Part shown: one piece after another, positions 25,331-35,452 of the stretch | Numbering within the stretch: position 1 is the first letter of the stretch | Layout: the number at the start of each line of letters is the position of its first letter | From: Lachnospiraceae bacterium | GTDB lineage: Bacteria > Bacillota > Clostridia > Lachnospirales > Lachnospiraceae | Assembly (NCBI GenBank): GCA_014804795.1 | Contig: JAAUZC010000002.1 | Coordinates: 37,985-101,984, forward strand | DNA: 64,000 nt | Direction: 5' to 3' | Notes under the pieces: model-generated | Databases searched by the model: none | Told to the model about the DNA's origin: nothing | The model's input: only the letters and a program-made list of their open reading frames with translations | Made by a program: the position numbers and the translations under genes

Positions 25331-27463
25331 ATGTTGTTATATAAGGAAGAAGAGAAAATATATGAGGAGAGACTGGAACTGGCGGAGAGTCGGATTCTGG
25401 AGCTGCTTTCCGAATTGTCAGAAAAGATTGAGAAAGCAGGAAGCGGTGCCGGATCGGAGGATTCCGGCGGCAGAGATGAATTTTTACGCTATTTTCGCAG
25501 CCAGTTTTCGTTTTGTAACGTATGCAGCAAGTTAAATAAGTATTTGCGTTCGGGCAGCGCGATGGCGGATTCTCTGGAAGAGATGCGGGAGTTTAACCGC
25601 GGTTTATATGAAGAGAGACTGCCGGAGAATTATGATGTGAGCTGGCTGAATCCTGTGATGTGTCATGAAAATCTGGGGGAATACGGGCAGCTTTTGTGTG
25701 TGCTGGCGGCAGAACTGCGTGCGCAGATCGCGGCCTGCTATGAACGGCGCGCTCAGGAACTGGTTATGCGCATGGAACTTTTGCTGGAAGTTTACGGTGT
25801 TTTTGAGAACGCCTGGGCGGAAGGGGAGAAAGGACCGAAGGCAGCAGAAATTCAGGAAATTCTCTACTGGTATGTCAGCGATTATTCTGAGGTAGTAGTG
25901 GAGAGACGGGTACGGCAGCAGGTGGATCCGGCGGAAGATTTTTGCACGAAGATTGTGATGGAGGCGGACTTATCGGATAACCGTTTCTTATATGCCTACG
26001 GGGAATATGTGACCGGGCAGGAAGAAAAGATGGCGGATTATTTGCGGGCATTGCCGGAAGAGAAGATTCAGCTGATCGCAGATACTTATACAGAGGGCTA
26101 CCGCATCGGCTTTGTGCTTGGAAGAAAAGATCTGTCCAAGAAAAAGACTGTGAATATCAGGTATCATATCGGATTTGAGAGAATCATCCGGGCGGCGGTG
26201 AAAAATTTTGAAAAGATGGGGCTTAAACCTGTGATATACAGACAGGCCGTGAGCATTCTGGAAAACAAGGGAATAGAGCGTATCGGCGTCTTTGGCGCGG
26301 CTGCCAATAAGCAGTTTGATTATGACCATAAAGAGGATATAGGGCTTGTTTTGGATAAGAAGCTTGTTAAGCGGAAGCTGGAACTGTTGAAGAGCAGCTT
26401 TGAAAACAATAAAGAGTGGGCTTATGTGCACGCGGGACCGGCCGTGATGGAAATTTTCGGAGAGGCGGATTTTACGCCGGAAAATAAGGAATGCGCTGTC
26501 AAACTGTCTGAGAAGCAGCAGAAACTGTCCGTGGAATATGCATCCGGGGGCGGACAGATCACCAATGAGTATATCAAAGGGGAAGAGCGCAGCTTTACGA
26601 TCATTGCTTTCCCTGTGCCGGATATCGGGGAGCGTTTTGAGGAGATTTTTGACGAGACGATACGGATCAATACGTTGGATTACAATCTGTACCGGGATAT
26701 CCAGCAAAAGATCATTGATGCTCTGGATGAAGCAGAATATTGTATCATTAAGGGTATGGGAGAAAACCGCACCGATTTGAAGGTGATGCTCCATAAACTG
26801 GCGGACAGGGCACATCAGACAAATTTTGAAAACTGCGTGGCGGATGTGAATATTCCGGTGGGAGAAGTGTTCACTTCACCGGTGCTTGCGGGAACAGAAG
26901 GAACGCTTCATGTAACAAAGGTGTTTTTAAATGAGCTGCAGTATGAAAATCTGGAGCTGACATTCCGTGACGGTATGGTGGCGGACTACAGCTGCACGAA
27001 TTTTGCAGCGGAAGCGGAAAATAAAAAGCTGATAAAAGACACTGTGCTGTTTCATCATGACAGCCTGCCCATCGGGGAATTTGCAATCGGCACAAATACC
27101 ACTGCTTATGTGGCGGCAAAGCAGCTGCAGATCGAGGAGAAACTGCCGATTCTGATCGCGGAGAAAATGGGACCTCATTTTGCGGTGGGCGATACCTGTT
27201 ATTCCCATGCGGAGGATGTAGCGGTCTATAATCCTGACGGGAAGGAGATCATTGCAAGAGATAACGAGAAATCTATCGTCAGGAAAGAGCATCCGGAGCA
27301 GGCGTATTTTAACTGTCATACGGACATCACGATTCCCTATGATGAACTGGGAGAGGTTTCCGCAGTCAGGGAAGACGGAAGTGTCATAACGATCATTGAA
27401 GAGGGACGGTTTGTGCTGCCGGGATGCGAGGCATTGAATGAACCGTTTCAATCCGGACGGTGA
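25331..27463 (+). CDS. M29-like leucyl aminopeptidase, large form (about 710 aa)
   Basis: The C-terminal half carries the thermophilic aminopeptidase (M29) pattern: GEVFTSPVLAGTEGTLHV, a later GEFAIGTNTTAY, GPHFAVGDTCYSH and FNCHTDITIPY, which supply the metal-binding Glu, His, Tyr and Asp. Typical M29 enzymes have about 400 residues; here some 300 extra N-terminal residues, mainly helical, precede the peptidase part and resemble nothing I can name. The protein is cytoplasmic by appearance. GGGAGGAGATG stands before the start. Confidence 0.8.
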   Translation: MLLYKEEEKIYEERLELAESRILELLSELSEKIEKAGSGAGSEDSGGRDEFLRYFRSQFSFCNVCSKLNKYLRSGSAMADSLEEMREFNRGLYEERLPENYDVSWLNPVMCHENLGEYGQLLCVLAAELRAQIAACYERRAQELVMRMELLLEVYGVFENAWAEGEKGPKAAEIQEILYWYVSDYSEVVVERRVRQQVDPAEDFCTKIVMEADLSDNRFLYAYGEYVTGQEEKMADYLRALPEEKIQLIADTYTEGYRIGFVLGRKDLSKKKTVNIRYHIGFERIIRAAVKNFEKMGLKPVIYRQAVSILENKGIERIGVFGAAANKQFDYDHKEDIGLVLDKKLVKRKLELLKSSFENNKEWAYVHAGPAVMEIFGEADFTPENKECAVKLSEKQQKLSVEYASGGGQITNEYIKGEERSFTIIAFPVPDIGERFEEIFDETIRINTLDYNLYRDIQQKIIDALDEAEYCIIKGMGENRTDLKVMLHKLADRAHQTNFENCVADVNIPVGEVFTSPVLAGTEGTLHVTKVFLNELQYENLELTFRDGMVADYSCTNFAAEAENKKLIKDTVLFHHDSLPIGEFAIGTNTTAYVAAKQLQIEEKLPILIAEKMGPHFAVGDTCYSHAEDVAVYNPDGKEIIARDNEKSIVRKEHPEQAYFNCHTDITIPYDELGEVSAVREDGSVITIIEEGRFVLPGCEALNEPFQSGR

Positions 27464-27604
27464 TATGGGCAGGGCGCGGAGCGTCTGTGTAAAATGTGAT
27501 AGATGAAAAACGAAAAAACACCTGCAAAACCGGCCCTAATTTGGTTTCGGATATTGCATAGAAGGCGAATTTCAGCTACACTATAGAGTGTTTTGAAGAA
27601 AAAT

Positions 27605-27757
27605 AATTACGGAACTGAAAACAATTACGGAACTGAAAACAGTAATTGTCCGGACAGTGCCTCAGAGGAAATATTGGATGCAGAGCAGACAAGATTTTCT
27701 CTGCCGATAAAAGGTGCCGGAAGGACAATTACGGAACTGAAATAAGAGGACAAGAGT
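27605..27757 (+). promoter_or_regulatory. purE leader with CGGAACTGAAA boxes and hairpins
   Basis: Two perfect tandem 18-base units (27605-27622, 27623-27640) carry the box CGGAACTGAAAAC; a third box at 27732-27742 runs into the purE ribosome site. Bases 27621-27628 (ACAATTAC) pair with 27642-27649 (GTAATTGT) around the loop GGAACTGAAAACA. The right arm can instead pair over a long distance: GTAATTGTCC (27642-27651) with GGACAATTAC (27723-27732). The two foldings exclude each other. A related structure is found before clpC. Confidence 0.6.
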
Positions 27758-28264
27758 ATGGCACAGGTAGGAATTGTAATGGGCAGTGATTCGGATATGC
27801 CGGTGATGGCAAAGGCCGCGGACATTCTGGACAAGTTGGGTATCAGTTATGAGATGACAATACTTTCGGCACACAGAGAGCCGGAGGAGTTTTTTGCGTA
27901 TGCCAAAGGAGCCGAGGGGAAAGGGTTTAAAGTGATCATTGCCGGAGCAGGCATGGCGGCGCATCTGCCGGGTATGTGTGCGGCAATCTTCCCGATGCCG
28001 GTAATCGGAATTCCGATGCACACGACTTCACTCGGCGGCAGAGATTCCCTGTACTCCATCGTACAGATGCCCTCCGGGATCCCGGTGGCCACAGTGGCGA
28101 TAAACGGCGGCGCCAATGCGGGACTTCTGGCGGCAAAGATTCTTGCCACTTCCGACGAGGCATTATTGCAGAAGTTAAAAGATTACAGTGAGAACATGAA
28201 AAAAGAAGTGCAGGCGAAGGATGCAAAGCTGCAGGAAGTCGGATATAAAAATTACACGAAATAA
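27758..28264 (+). CDS. purE: N5-carboxyaminoimidazole ribonucleotide mutase
   Basis: 168 residues, class I PurE. It moves the carboxyl group of N5-CAIR to give CAIR in purine synthesis. Visible are [14 protein letters not shown] (substrate-phosphate binding), the catalytic His in [10 protein letters not shown] (about 45), [12 protein letters not shown] and [25 protein letters not shown]. It is the first gene of purEMND; purK, C, F, L and H are not in this window. Its leader holds the CGGAACTGAAA boxes. Confidence 0.96.
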   Translation: MAQVGIVMGSDSDMPVMAKAADILDKLGISYEMTILSAHREPEEFFAYAKGAEGKGFKVIIAGAGMAAHLPGMCAAIFPMPVIGIPMHTTSLGGRDSLYSIVQMPSGIPVATVAINGGANAGLLAAKILATSDEALLQKLKDYSENMKKEVQAKDAKLQEVGYKNYTK

Positions 28265-28270
28265 CGAATG

Positions 28271-28298
28271 CGGAACTGAAATAAGTAGGAGATTAGCG
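28271..28298 (+). promoter_or_regulatory. CGGAACTGAAA box in the purE-purM gap
   Basis: CGGAACTGAAATAAG followed by TAGGAG occupies the whole gap before purM and nearly repeats the sequence in front of purE (CGGAACTGAAATAAGAGGA). It therefore sits on the ribosome site of both genes. Confidence 0.55.
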
Positions 28299-29324
28299 AT
28301 GGATTACAAGAAAGCAGGCGTAGATATCGAAGCGGGTTACAAGTCAGTGGAGCTGATGAAACAATATGTGAAAAAGACAATGCGGCCGGAAGCGTTAGGC
28401 GGGCTGGGCGGTTTTTCAGGCGCTTTTTCCATGGAGCGTTTTAAGGAAATGGAAAAACCGACACTCGTGTCAGGAACAGACGGTGTGGGTACGAAGCTAA
28501 AACTGGCTTTTGTGCTGGACAAACATGATACGATCGGGATAGATTGTGTGGCTATGTGTGTCAACGATATCGCCTGCGCCGGAGGAGAACCGCTGTTTTT
28601 CCTGGATTATATCGCCTGCGGGAAAAACTTTCCGGAGAAAATCGCATCTATAGTAAAAGGAGTGGCGGAGGGCTGTGTGCAGTCGGAAGCCGCGCTGATC
28701 GGCGGAGAGACGGCGGAGCATCCGGATCTGATGCCGGAGGATGAATATGATCTGGCGGGTTTTGCGGTGGGCATCGTGGATGAGAAGGATATGATCACCG
28801 GTGCGGATATCGCACCCGGGGATGTGCTGATCGGCATTGCAAGTTCCGGCGTCCATTCCAACGGTTTTTCCCTTGTGCGGAAAGTATTTGACATGACGGC
28901 GGAGAGCCTGAATACTTACTATGATGAACTGGGTATGACATTGGGGGAGGCGCTTCTTGCACCCACCAGAATTTATGTGAAAGCACTGAAAGCCGTAAAA
29001 GCGGCGGGCGTGCGCATCAAAGGATGCAGCCACATTACGGGCGGCGGATTTTATGAGAATATACCGAGAATGCTGCCGGATGGCGTCTGCGCTGTGATCA
29101 GGAAAGACAGTTATGAGATACCGCCTGTATTTAAGCTGTTACAGGAAAAAGGCTGCATAGAAGAAAAAATGATGTATAATACTTATAATATGGGACTCGG
29201 TATGGTGCTTGCGGTGGATGCGGCGGATGCGGAAAAGACTATGGCGGCATTGAAAGAAGCCGGTGAGAAGGCTTATATCACAGGCAGTGTGAAAGCCGGA
29301 GAAAAGGGAGTGGAGTTATGTTGA
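28299..29324 (+). CDS. purM: Phosphoribosylformylglycinamidine cyclo-ligase (AIR synthetase)
   Basis: 341 residues counted from MDYKKAGVD, chosen because AGTAGGAG precedes that ATG; longer readings run into purE. It closes the imidazole ring using ATP. Family blocks include [64 protein letters not shown] and [15 protein letters not shown]. Its last bases overlap the start of purN by 7. Confidence 0.97.
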   Translation: MDYKKAGVDIEAGYKSVELMKQYVKKTMRPEALGGLGGFSGAFSMERFKEMEKPTLVSGTDGVGTKLKLAFVLDKHDTIGIDCVAMCVNDIACAGGEPLFFLDYIACGKNFPEKIASIVKGVAEGCVQSEAALIGGETAEHPDLMPEDEYDLAGFAVGIVDEKDMITGADIAPGDVLIGIASSGVHSNGFSLVRKVFDMTAESLNTYYDELGMTLGEALLAPTRIYVKALKAVKAAGVRIKGCSHITGGGFYENIPRMLPDGVCAVIRKDSYEIPPVFKLLQEKGCIEEKMMYNTYNMGLGMVLAVDAADAEKTMAALKEAGEKAYITGSVKAGEKGVELC

Positions 29325-29941
29325 GAGTAATCATCTGTGTTTCCGGCGGCGGCACAAATCTGCAGGCGATCATCGATGCGAAAGCGGCAGGAAAACTGGA
29401 AAACGCAGAACTTGTCCGTGTCATCAGCAATAAAAAGGGTGCCTACGCTTTAGAACGTGCCGAAAAAGCGGGGATAGAAAGCGTCTGTGTATCTCCGAAA
29501 GATTTTCCGGACAGGGAAGCATTCCATGAAGCACTTTTGAAGACTGTGGAAGAGGCGGCGCCTGACCTGATCGTACTGGCGGGTTTTCTGGTGGTTCTGC
29601 CAAAGGAGATGATCTCCCGTTACAGAAACCGGATCATCAATATCCATCCGTCTTTAATCCCGTCTTTTTGCGGGAACGGTTACTATGGCCTGAAAGTGCA
29701 TGAGGCGGCTCTTGCCAGAGGCGTTAAAGTGACGGGAGCCACGGTTCATTTCGTAGATGAAGGAACCGATACCGGCCCTATTATCATACAAAAACCGGTC
29801 GCGGTGCAGGAGGGTGATACACCTGAAATTTTGCAACGCCGGGTCATGGAAGAAGCGGAATGGATTCTTTTGCCGGAAGTGATCAGACTTATCGCAGCCG
29901 GGCGGATACATGTTACAGAAGGCAGAGTTTATATAAAATAA
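29318..29941 (+). CDS. purN: Phosphoribosylglycinamide formyltransferase
   Basis: 207 residues. It passes a formyl group from 10-formyltetrahydrofolate to GAR. N-terminal [15 protein letters not shown] binds the ribotide phosphate; the catalytic Asn and His are in [13 protein letters not shown] (about residues 106-108), and the catalytic Asp in [11 protein letters not shown]. Translation is probably coupled to purM through the 7-base overlap. The usual GLHAHE loop reads [12 protein letters not shown] here. Confidence 0.96.
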   Translation: MLRVIICVSGGGTNLQAIIDAKAAGKLENAELVRVISNKKGAYALERAEKAGIESVCVSPKDFPDREAFHEALLKTVEEAAPDLIVLAGFLVVLPKEMISRYRNRIINIHPSLIPSFCGNGYYGLKVHEAALARGVKVTGATVHFVDEGTDTGPIIIQKPVAVQEGDTPEILQRRVMEEAEWILLPEVIRLIAAGRIHVTEGRVYIK

Positions 29942-29955
29942 CAGGAGAGAAGACC

Positions 29956-31251
29956 ATGAACATTTTAATAGTCGGCAGCGGCGGCCGCGAACATGCCATT
30001 GCACTGAGCGTTTCCAAAAGTCCGCGCGCAGAAAAAATTTACTGTGCGCCGGGTAATGCGGGTATTTCAGCAGTAGCCGAGTGTGTCCCGATCGGCGCCA
30101 TGGAGTTTGAAAAGCTGGTATCCTTTGCAAAGGAAAAAGCAATCGATCTGGTGATCGTAGGTATGGATGACCCGTTGGTGGGCGGTCTGGTGGACGAGCT
30201 GGAGGCGGAGGGAATCCGCACATTCGGTCCTCGGAAAAATGCAGCGATCTTGGAGGGCAGCAAAGCTTTCTCGAAAGACCTGATGAAAAAGTACGGCATT
30301 CCCACAGCGGCTTACGAGACCTTTGATGATGCCGAAAAGGCATTGGAATATTTAAAGACGGCAGATTTCCCGATCGTATTAAAGGCGGACGGCCTGGCAC
30401 TCGGAAAAGGCGTACTGATCTGCAATACACTTAAAGAGGCACAGGACGGCGTAAAGACTATCATGGAAGATAAGAAGTTTGGGGATGCCGGCAATCGTAT
30501 GGTCATTGAGGAATTTATGACAGGCAGAGAAGTCTCGGTATTGTCTTTTGTGGATGGAAAGACGATCAAAATCATGTCTTCGGCACAGGATCATAAGCGG
30601 GCAGGAGATGGCGATACAGGGTTAAATACCGGCGGTATGGGCACGTTTTCTCCCAGCCCCTTCTATACAAAAGAGATTGACGAGTACTGCAGAGAACATA
30701 TATATCAGGCAACAGTGGATGCCATGGCGAAAGAAGGAAGACCGTTCAAGGGCGTTATCTTTTTTGGACTGATGCTTACGGAAAAAGGCCCGAAAGTGCT
30801 GGAATATAATGCGAGATTCGGAGATCCAGAAGCGCAGGTGGTGCTGCCGAGAATGAAAAATGATATTCTGGAAGTGATGGAAGCCTGTATAGAGGGAAAA
30901 CTGGATGAGGTTGATCTGGCTTTTGAGGACAATGCGGCAGTCTGTGTTATACTTGCTTCCGAGGGCTACCCGCTTCACTACGAAAAAGGGTTTGCCGTCT
31001 CCGGTCTGGAACGCTTTGAAAAGGAGCAGGGTTCCCGGGACGCGGAGGAGGGATACTATTGCTTCCATGCCGGCACGAAGTTTGATGAAAACGGAACCCT
31101 TGTCACAAACGGCGGCAGGGTGCTTGGCGTTACGGCGAAGGGACCCGATCTGAAGCAGGCGAGAGAAAATGCATATAAAGCCACGGAATGGGTTCAGTTT
31201 GAAAACAAGTATATGCGGCATGATATCGGCAACACTATTATTGATCTTTGA
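29956..31251 (+). CDS. purD: Phosphoribosylamine-glycine ligase (GAR synthetase)
   Basis: 431 residues from MNILIVGSGGREHAI, supported by ACAGGAGAG 9 bases upstream and 14 bases after purN. It is an ATP-grasp enzyme joining glycine to phosphoribosylamine. Marks are GPRKNAAILEGSKAFSK, the ATP-binding LKADGLALGKGVLI, EEFMTGREVSVLSF, and the metal-binding LEYNARFGDPEAQVVLPR. It closes the visible purine unit. Confidence 0.97.
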   Translation: MNILIVGSGGREHAIALSVSKSPRAEKIYCAPGNAGISAVAECVPIGAMEFEKLVSFAKEKAIDLVIVGMDDPLVGGLVDELEAEGIRTFGPRKNAAILEGSKAFSKDLMKKYGIPTAAYETFDDAEKALEYLKTADFPIVLKADGLALGKGVLICNTLKEAQDGVKTIMEDKKFGDAGNRMVIEEFMTGREVSVLSFVDGKTIKIMSSAQDHKRAGDGDTGLNTGGMGTFSPSPFYTKEIDEYCREHIYQATVDAMAKEGRPFKGVIFFGLMLTEKGPKVLEYNARFGDPEAQVVLPRMKNDILEVMEACIEGKLDEVDLAFEDNAAVCVILASEGYPLHYEKGFAVSGLERFEKEQGSRDAEEGYYCFHAGTKFDENGTLVTNGGRVLGVTAKGPDLKQARENAYKATEWVQFENKYMRHDIGNTIIDL

Positions 31252-31303
31252 GCATTGGTCAGTAATTTATAAAAGAAGATAAAAAGTTAAAGAGAGGTCT
31301 TAC

Positions 31304-32683
31304 ATGAACAGGAAAAAAATTGTAAAAAGTACTATTTTAACAGTTCTATGCATGGTGGGAATGCTGTATTTTAACAGTTCTGTGAGCAGGGCTTACTGGG
31401 TAGTGGTGAAGAGCAACAATACAAACGTGCGCAATGCGGCCAGTACCGACAGTGAGGTAATGACTGCGGTGAATGCGGGGGACAGGCTTGACGTGGTCAG
31501 TGAGGAACAGGGCAGTGATGGAAATACCTGGTATAAAGTGGCCATCAACAATGTGTCGGGCTATGTGCGTTCGGATACCGTACAGAAAGAATCCGAGGAG
31601 AGTGCGGCGTTAGAGGCAAATGCTGCGGCCGCAGTAGAACCGGTGACACCGACAGCATCTTCCAGCGTGGAATCCATGCAGTCTCAGGGTGCGACAGTAA
31701 AGAAGGATGATGTCAATGTGCGTTCTGATGCTTCCACTAACGGAAGTGTGGTGGCAAAGCTGCAGAGCGGCGCGGCGGTGACTCTTACAGGTACCACTCA
31801 GGACGGCAGTGGAAAGACATGGTATCAGGTGAACTTCATCAACAACGGCTCTAACGTAACGGGCTTTATCAGAGAAGATTTTGTAGAACTCGGGGAGGTT
31901 GTAGAACCGACACCTGCTGCAGAGACACCGGAAGAAGAGCCCGTGGATGATGAACTTGCAGCGATGTATGACGATATGCCGTATGAGGGTGAGACAACAG
32001 TAAATGATGATTATGAACTGTTCTATGAGCTGAATACGGAAGGGACGGACTATTTTTGGTATGTTCATGACAATATTGCCGAGAAGCGGTATAAACTGGA
32101 ACAGCTTATGCAGGCTGAGGAAATGAATACGCAGATTATAGAGACAAAGGACAAGGAAATCGGCAGGATGAAGATGGCCGTGATCGTTCTTGCGGTATTT
32201 CTGGTGTTGGCACTTGCAGCGGCAGGGTTCTTCGGCTTTAAATATTTTGATCTGAGGGACGATGATGACGATGACGACGATGATGATGACGACGATGATT
32301 TTCAGGAAGCGCCTCCCGTGAGAAGAAAGGTGAGAACGGAACAGAGTTCGTCTGCCGGCAGGGAGAGGGCAGCAAGAGCACCACAGGCGGGTGCGCAGCG
32401 AAGACCTGCGGCGGGAAGTCAGAGAAAACCGGAGACGGAAAGCCGGACGGCACAGGGAAAACCCCAGGCGAGAAGAACGGAAACGGAAAGTGTAAGAAGA
32501 CCGGCATCATCCGGGACAAGAAGCACACAGTCCTCCGGACAGGTAAGAAGACCGGTATCTCAGGCGGAAAGCACACCGCCTGTGCGCAAAACGACCAGAA
32601 CAGACGTGGAATGGAAATCCAAGAATTTCCTGGCGGATGATGACGATGATTATTCGTTCATAAATATGGATGAAGACGTATAA
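31304..32683 (+). CDS. SH3b-repeat membrane protein with poly-Asp stretch
   Basis: 459 residues. A signal anchor (about 8-30) is followed by two bacterial SH3 repeats (about 33-95 and 130-195; NTNVRNAASTDSEVMTAV and DVNVRSDASTNGSVVAKL), an acidic linker, a membrane helix (about 288-312), then 14 Asp in a row, a long Arg/Ser/Gln-rich low-complexity tail, and a C-terminus DDDDDYSFINMDEDV. SH3b domains usually bind cell wall, so residues 33-280 are probably outside and the charged tail inside. Role unknown; the tail is likely disordered. The ribosome site is AGAGAGG. Confidence 0.75.
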   Translation: MNRKKIVKSTILTVLCMVGMLYFNSSVSRAYWVVVKSNNTNVRNAASTDSEVMTAVNAGDRLDVVSEEQGSDGNTWYKVAINNVSGYVRSDTVQKESEESAALEANAAAAVEPVTPTASSSVESMQSQGATVKKDDVNVRSDASTNGSVVAKLQSGAAVTLTGTTQDGSGKTWYQVNFINNGSNVTGFIREDFVELGEVVEPTPAAETPEEEPVDDELAAMYDDMPYEGETTVNDDYELFYELNTEGTDYFWYVHDNIAEKRYKLEQLMQAEEMNTQIIETKDKEIGRMKMAVIVLAVFLVLALAAAGFFGFKYFDLRDDDDDDDDDDDDDDFQEAPPVRRKVRTEQSSSAGRERAARAPQAGAQRRPAAGSQRKPETESRTAQGKPQARRTETESVRRPASSGTRSTQSSGQVRRPVSQAESTPPVRKTTRTDVEWKSKNFLADDDDDYSFINMDEDV

Positions 32684-32694
32684 AAATAATAAGT

Positions 32695-32750
32695 ACAGGG
32701 AATTTTTGTTCCCTATAAGAGGCGGCCGGCGATTTGTCGGCTGCGAAATT
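32695..32750 (+). terminator. Two hairpins behind the SH3b gene
   Basis: AGGGAA/TTCCCT around a T5G loop (about 32698-32714) and a GC-rich hairpin GCGGCCG/CGGCTGC (about 32722-32744), followed by AAATTTTGG. They may end the SH3b transcript before the clpC leader. T-runs are weak. Confidence 0.4.
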
Positions 32751-32758
32751 TTGGATAT

Positions 32759-32975
32759 GGAACTAAAAACAGCAGATGCTCGGTAAAAGTGTGTCGGAAG
32801 AGCATCTACGGAACTAAAAACAGCAGATATTCGGATATCTACGGAACTAAAAACAGTAGATGCTCGTACGACGCACAGCTTCATTTACGGATGTTGTACT
32901 TCAAACAGCCGTAAATGTAAGCTCGGTAAAAGTGTGTCGGAAGAGCATCTACGGAACTAAAATAGGAGGAGCATA
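32759..32975 (+). promoter_or_regulatory. clpC leader: four GGAACTAAAA boxes and competing hairpins
   Basis: Boxes start at 32759, 32810, 32843 and 32953; the first three read GGAACTAAAAACA, the last leads into the clpC ribosome site. Two perfect 42-base direct repeats lie at 32778-32819 and 32921-32962. Paired arms: ATCTAC/GTAGAT around the box at 32843; AGATGCTC/GAGCATCT (32774, 32800); AGATAT-TCGG-ATATCT (32825-32840); a 10-base pair GTAGATGCTC (32856) with GAGCATCTAC (32943); and CATTTACGG/CCGTAAATG (32882, 32909) nested inside. Several arms share bases, so foldings compete. Confidence 0.6.
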
Positions 32976-35420
32976 ATGCAGTCACCCTATACGGAGAAAG
33001 CAAAATCGGTTTTGCAGCGGGCGGCCAAGGCGGCGCGCAGATCGGGGCAGGGATATATCGGAACCGAGCATATACTGCTTGGACTTTATCGGGAAGAAAA
33101 CAGTGTGGCATCGAGAGTACTTGAGGAAAACGGGCTGGACGAGAGCAGACTGCTGCAGCTGATACAGGATTATATTGTGCCGGAAGTCAGCGTTGTGATC
33201 AAAGAGCGGGAAAGCTACTCTCCGAAAGCAAAGATTCTGTTGGAGGAAGCGGGGAGATTAGCCGAACGGTTTTGCTCCGACCTGATCGGAACCGAACATC
33301 TTCTGCTTGCTATGATCAAAGAGAGCGATAACGTGGCTGTAAGACTCTTGACGACCATGGGATTGTCGGCGCAGAAAATATACGCCGATACTTTGTATGC
33401 CATCGGAGAGGATCCGAATTTATATAAGACAGATCTGATGAAAACCCGCGGGCAGCAGAAAAAGAAAGGCTCCACATTAGAACAGTACAGCAGAGATTTG
33501 ACGGCGCTTGCGAGAGACGGGAAGTTGGACCCGGTGGTGGGCAGAGAAGCGGAGATTCAGAGAATGATCCAGATCATCAGCCGCCGCACGAAAAACAACC
33601 CCTGTCTGATCGGGGAGCCGGGCGTCGGCAAGACCGCAGTGGTGGAAGGGCTGGCACAGCGGATCGTGTCGGGGAATGTGCCTTTCACCGTGCAGGATAA
33701 GCGGGTACTGGTATTGGATCTGTCCGGCATGGTGGCGGGCAGCAAATACCGCGGTGAGTTTGAGGAGAGGATTAAAAAGGTCATAGCGGAGGTCATTGCA
33801 AACGGCAATGTGATCCTGTTTTTGGATGAGCTGCATACATTGATCGGCGCAGGAGGTGCGGAGGGTGCCATTGATGCGTCCAACATTTTGAAACCCTCTC
33901 TTGCAAGAGGGGAGATTCAGTTGATCGGCGCCACAACGATAGAGGAATACAGAAAATATGTGGAGCGGGATGCAGCGCTTGAGAGGCGTTTTCAGCCTGT
34001 GACGGTGGAGGAGCCTACAGAAGAAGAGGCCATTGCCATTTTGGAGGGAATCGCATCAAAATATGAAGAGCACCATCGTGTGACGATTCAAAAGGAAGCG
34101 CTAAAGGCAGCAGTGCGCCTGTCCAGCCGCTATATTAACGACAGAAGACTGCCGGATAAGGCCATTGACCTGATTGATGAGGCATCTTCGGCGGCCAGAC
34201 TGAAGATCATGAAGACACCGGAGAAGCTCTATGAGCTGGAAGCCCAGATCAAGGAACTTGATATCAAGATTGAGCGTTCCATCCGGTTTGAGGCATATCT
34301 GCAGGCCAGTGAACAGAAAAAAGAGCAGGATGAACTGGTAAAGAAATACAACCGCCTGAAAGAGAAGGTGGAGCGGGAGCGGATGGAAAAGAGCTATGTG
34401 GTGACAGAGGAGGATATCGCTGTCGTTACTTCCATGTGGACGAAGATCCCGCTGCAGAAGTTAGAGGAAAAAGAGAGCGAAAAGCTGTTAAAACTGGAAT
34501 CCATTCTGCATAAGCGTGTGATCGGCCAGGAGGAAGCGGTAAATGCGGTTTCAAGAGCGATGCGCAGAGGCAGAGTGGGGCTGCAGGATCCGAACAGACC
34601 GATCGCGTCATTTTTGTTCCTCGGACCTACCGGTGTGGGAAAGACGGAGCTCAGCAAAGCGCTTGCGGAAGCGATGTTCGGCTCGGAAAATTCTCTGATC
34701 CGGGTGGATATGTCGGAATATATGGAAGGACATTCGGTGTCCAAGATGATCGGCTCTCCTCCCGGCTATGTGGGCTTTGACGAGGGTGGCCAGCTGAGTG
34801 AGAAAGTGCGCAGAAATCCCTATTCTGTTGTGTTGTTTGATGAGATTGAGAAGGCGCATCCGGATGTGTTTAATATTTTACTGCAGGTGCTGGATGACGG
34901 GCACATTACCGATTCCAAAGGGCGGAAAGTAAGTTTTAAAAACACGATACTGATCATGACATCCAATGTGGGGGCAAAGCGGATCGTGGAGCCGAAAAAT
35001 CTGGGCTTTTCTTCGAGAACCTCCAAAGAGCAGGATTATGAGACGATGAAGAAAAATGTCATGGAGGAAGTGAAAAAACTCTTTAAGCCGGAATTTATCA
35101 ACAGAGTGGATGAAATCATGGTATTCCATCAGCTCGATAAAGGCAATATGAGAGAAATTGTGACACTGTTGTCAGAAAATCTGATTCGGCGCAGTAAAAA
35201 ACAGATGAATATTACCTTAAAGATCACACCGGCATTAAAAAATCATCTGGTGGAGAAATATACGGATCTGAAGATGGGGGCAAGACCCCTTAGACGTGCG
35301 ATTCAGACTGTGGTGGAAGATGCGCTGGCGGAGGAGATTCTGGCCGACAGGGTAAAGGGCGGCGATACCGTATCGGCCGGCTGGAAAGAGGGAAAAATAA
35401 CATTCACAGTTCGAAGCTAA
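32976..35420 (+). CDS. clpC: ATP-dependent Clp protease ATP-binding subunit ClpC
   Basis: 814 residues, normal length for ClpC. Clp-N double repeat (about 1-145), first AAA+ domain with Walker [14 protein letters not shown] (about 208) and Walker [11 protein letters not shown], a coiled middle region (about 405-470), and a second AAA+ domain with [13 protein letters not shown] (about 550), [14 protein letters not shown] and a C-terminal D2-small domain. It unfolds proteins for the ClpP protease. ctsR and mcsAB, which often stand before clpC, are absent; an unusual repeat leader takes that place. An AGGAGGAG site precedes the ATG. Confidence 0.95.
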   Translation: MQSPYTEKAKSVLQRAAKAARRSGQGYIGTEHILLGLYREENSVASRVLEENGLDESRLLQLIQDYIVPEVSVVIKERESYSPKAKILLEEAGRLAERFCSDLIGTEHLLLAMIKESDNVAVRLLTTMGLSAQKIYADTLYAIGEDPNLYKTDLMKTRGQQKKKGSTLEQYSRDLTALARDGKLDPVVGREAEIQRMIQIISRRTKNNPCLIGEPGVGKTAVVEGLAQRIVSGNVPFTVQDKRVLVLDLSGMVAGSKYRGEFEERIKKVIAEVIANGNVILFLDELHTLIGAGGAEGAIDASNILKPSLARGEIQLIGATTIEEYRKYVERDAALERRFQPVTVEEPTEEEAIAILEGIASKYEEHHRVTIQKEALKAAVRLSSRYINDRRLPDKAIDLIDEASSAARLKIMKTPEKLYELEAQIKELDIKIERSIRFEAYLQASEQKKEQDELVKKYNRLKEKVERERMEKSYVVTEEDIAVVTSMWTKIPLQKLEEKESEKLLKLESILHKRVIGQEEAVNAVSRAMRRGRVGLQDPNRPIASFLFLGPTGVGKTELSKALAEAMFGSENSLIRVDMSEYMEGHSVSKMIGSPPGYVGFDEGGQLSEKVRRNPYSVVLFDEIEKAHPDVFNILLQVLDDGHITDSKGRKVSFKNTILIMTSNVGAKRIVEPKNLGFSSRTSKEQDYETMKKNVMEEVKKLFKPEFINRVDEIMVFHQLDKGNMREIVTLLSENLIRRSKKQMNITLKITPALKNHLVEKYTDLKMGARPLRRAIQTVVEDALAEEILADRVKGGDTVSAGWKEGKITFTVRS

Positions 35421-35452
35421 AGTCCCGCACTGCGGATATGGAAAGGATATAT

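Noticed and set aside
27464..27604. Possible purine riboswitch before purE
   Set aside because: The conserved three-way-junction sequences of guanine/adenine or PRPP riboswitches were not seen; the repeats found there are of another kind.
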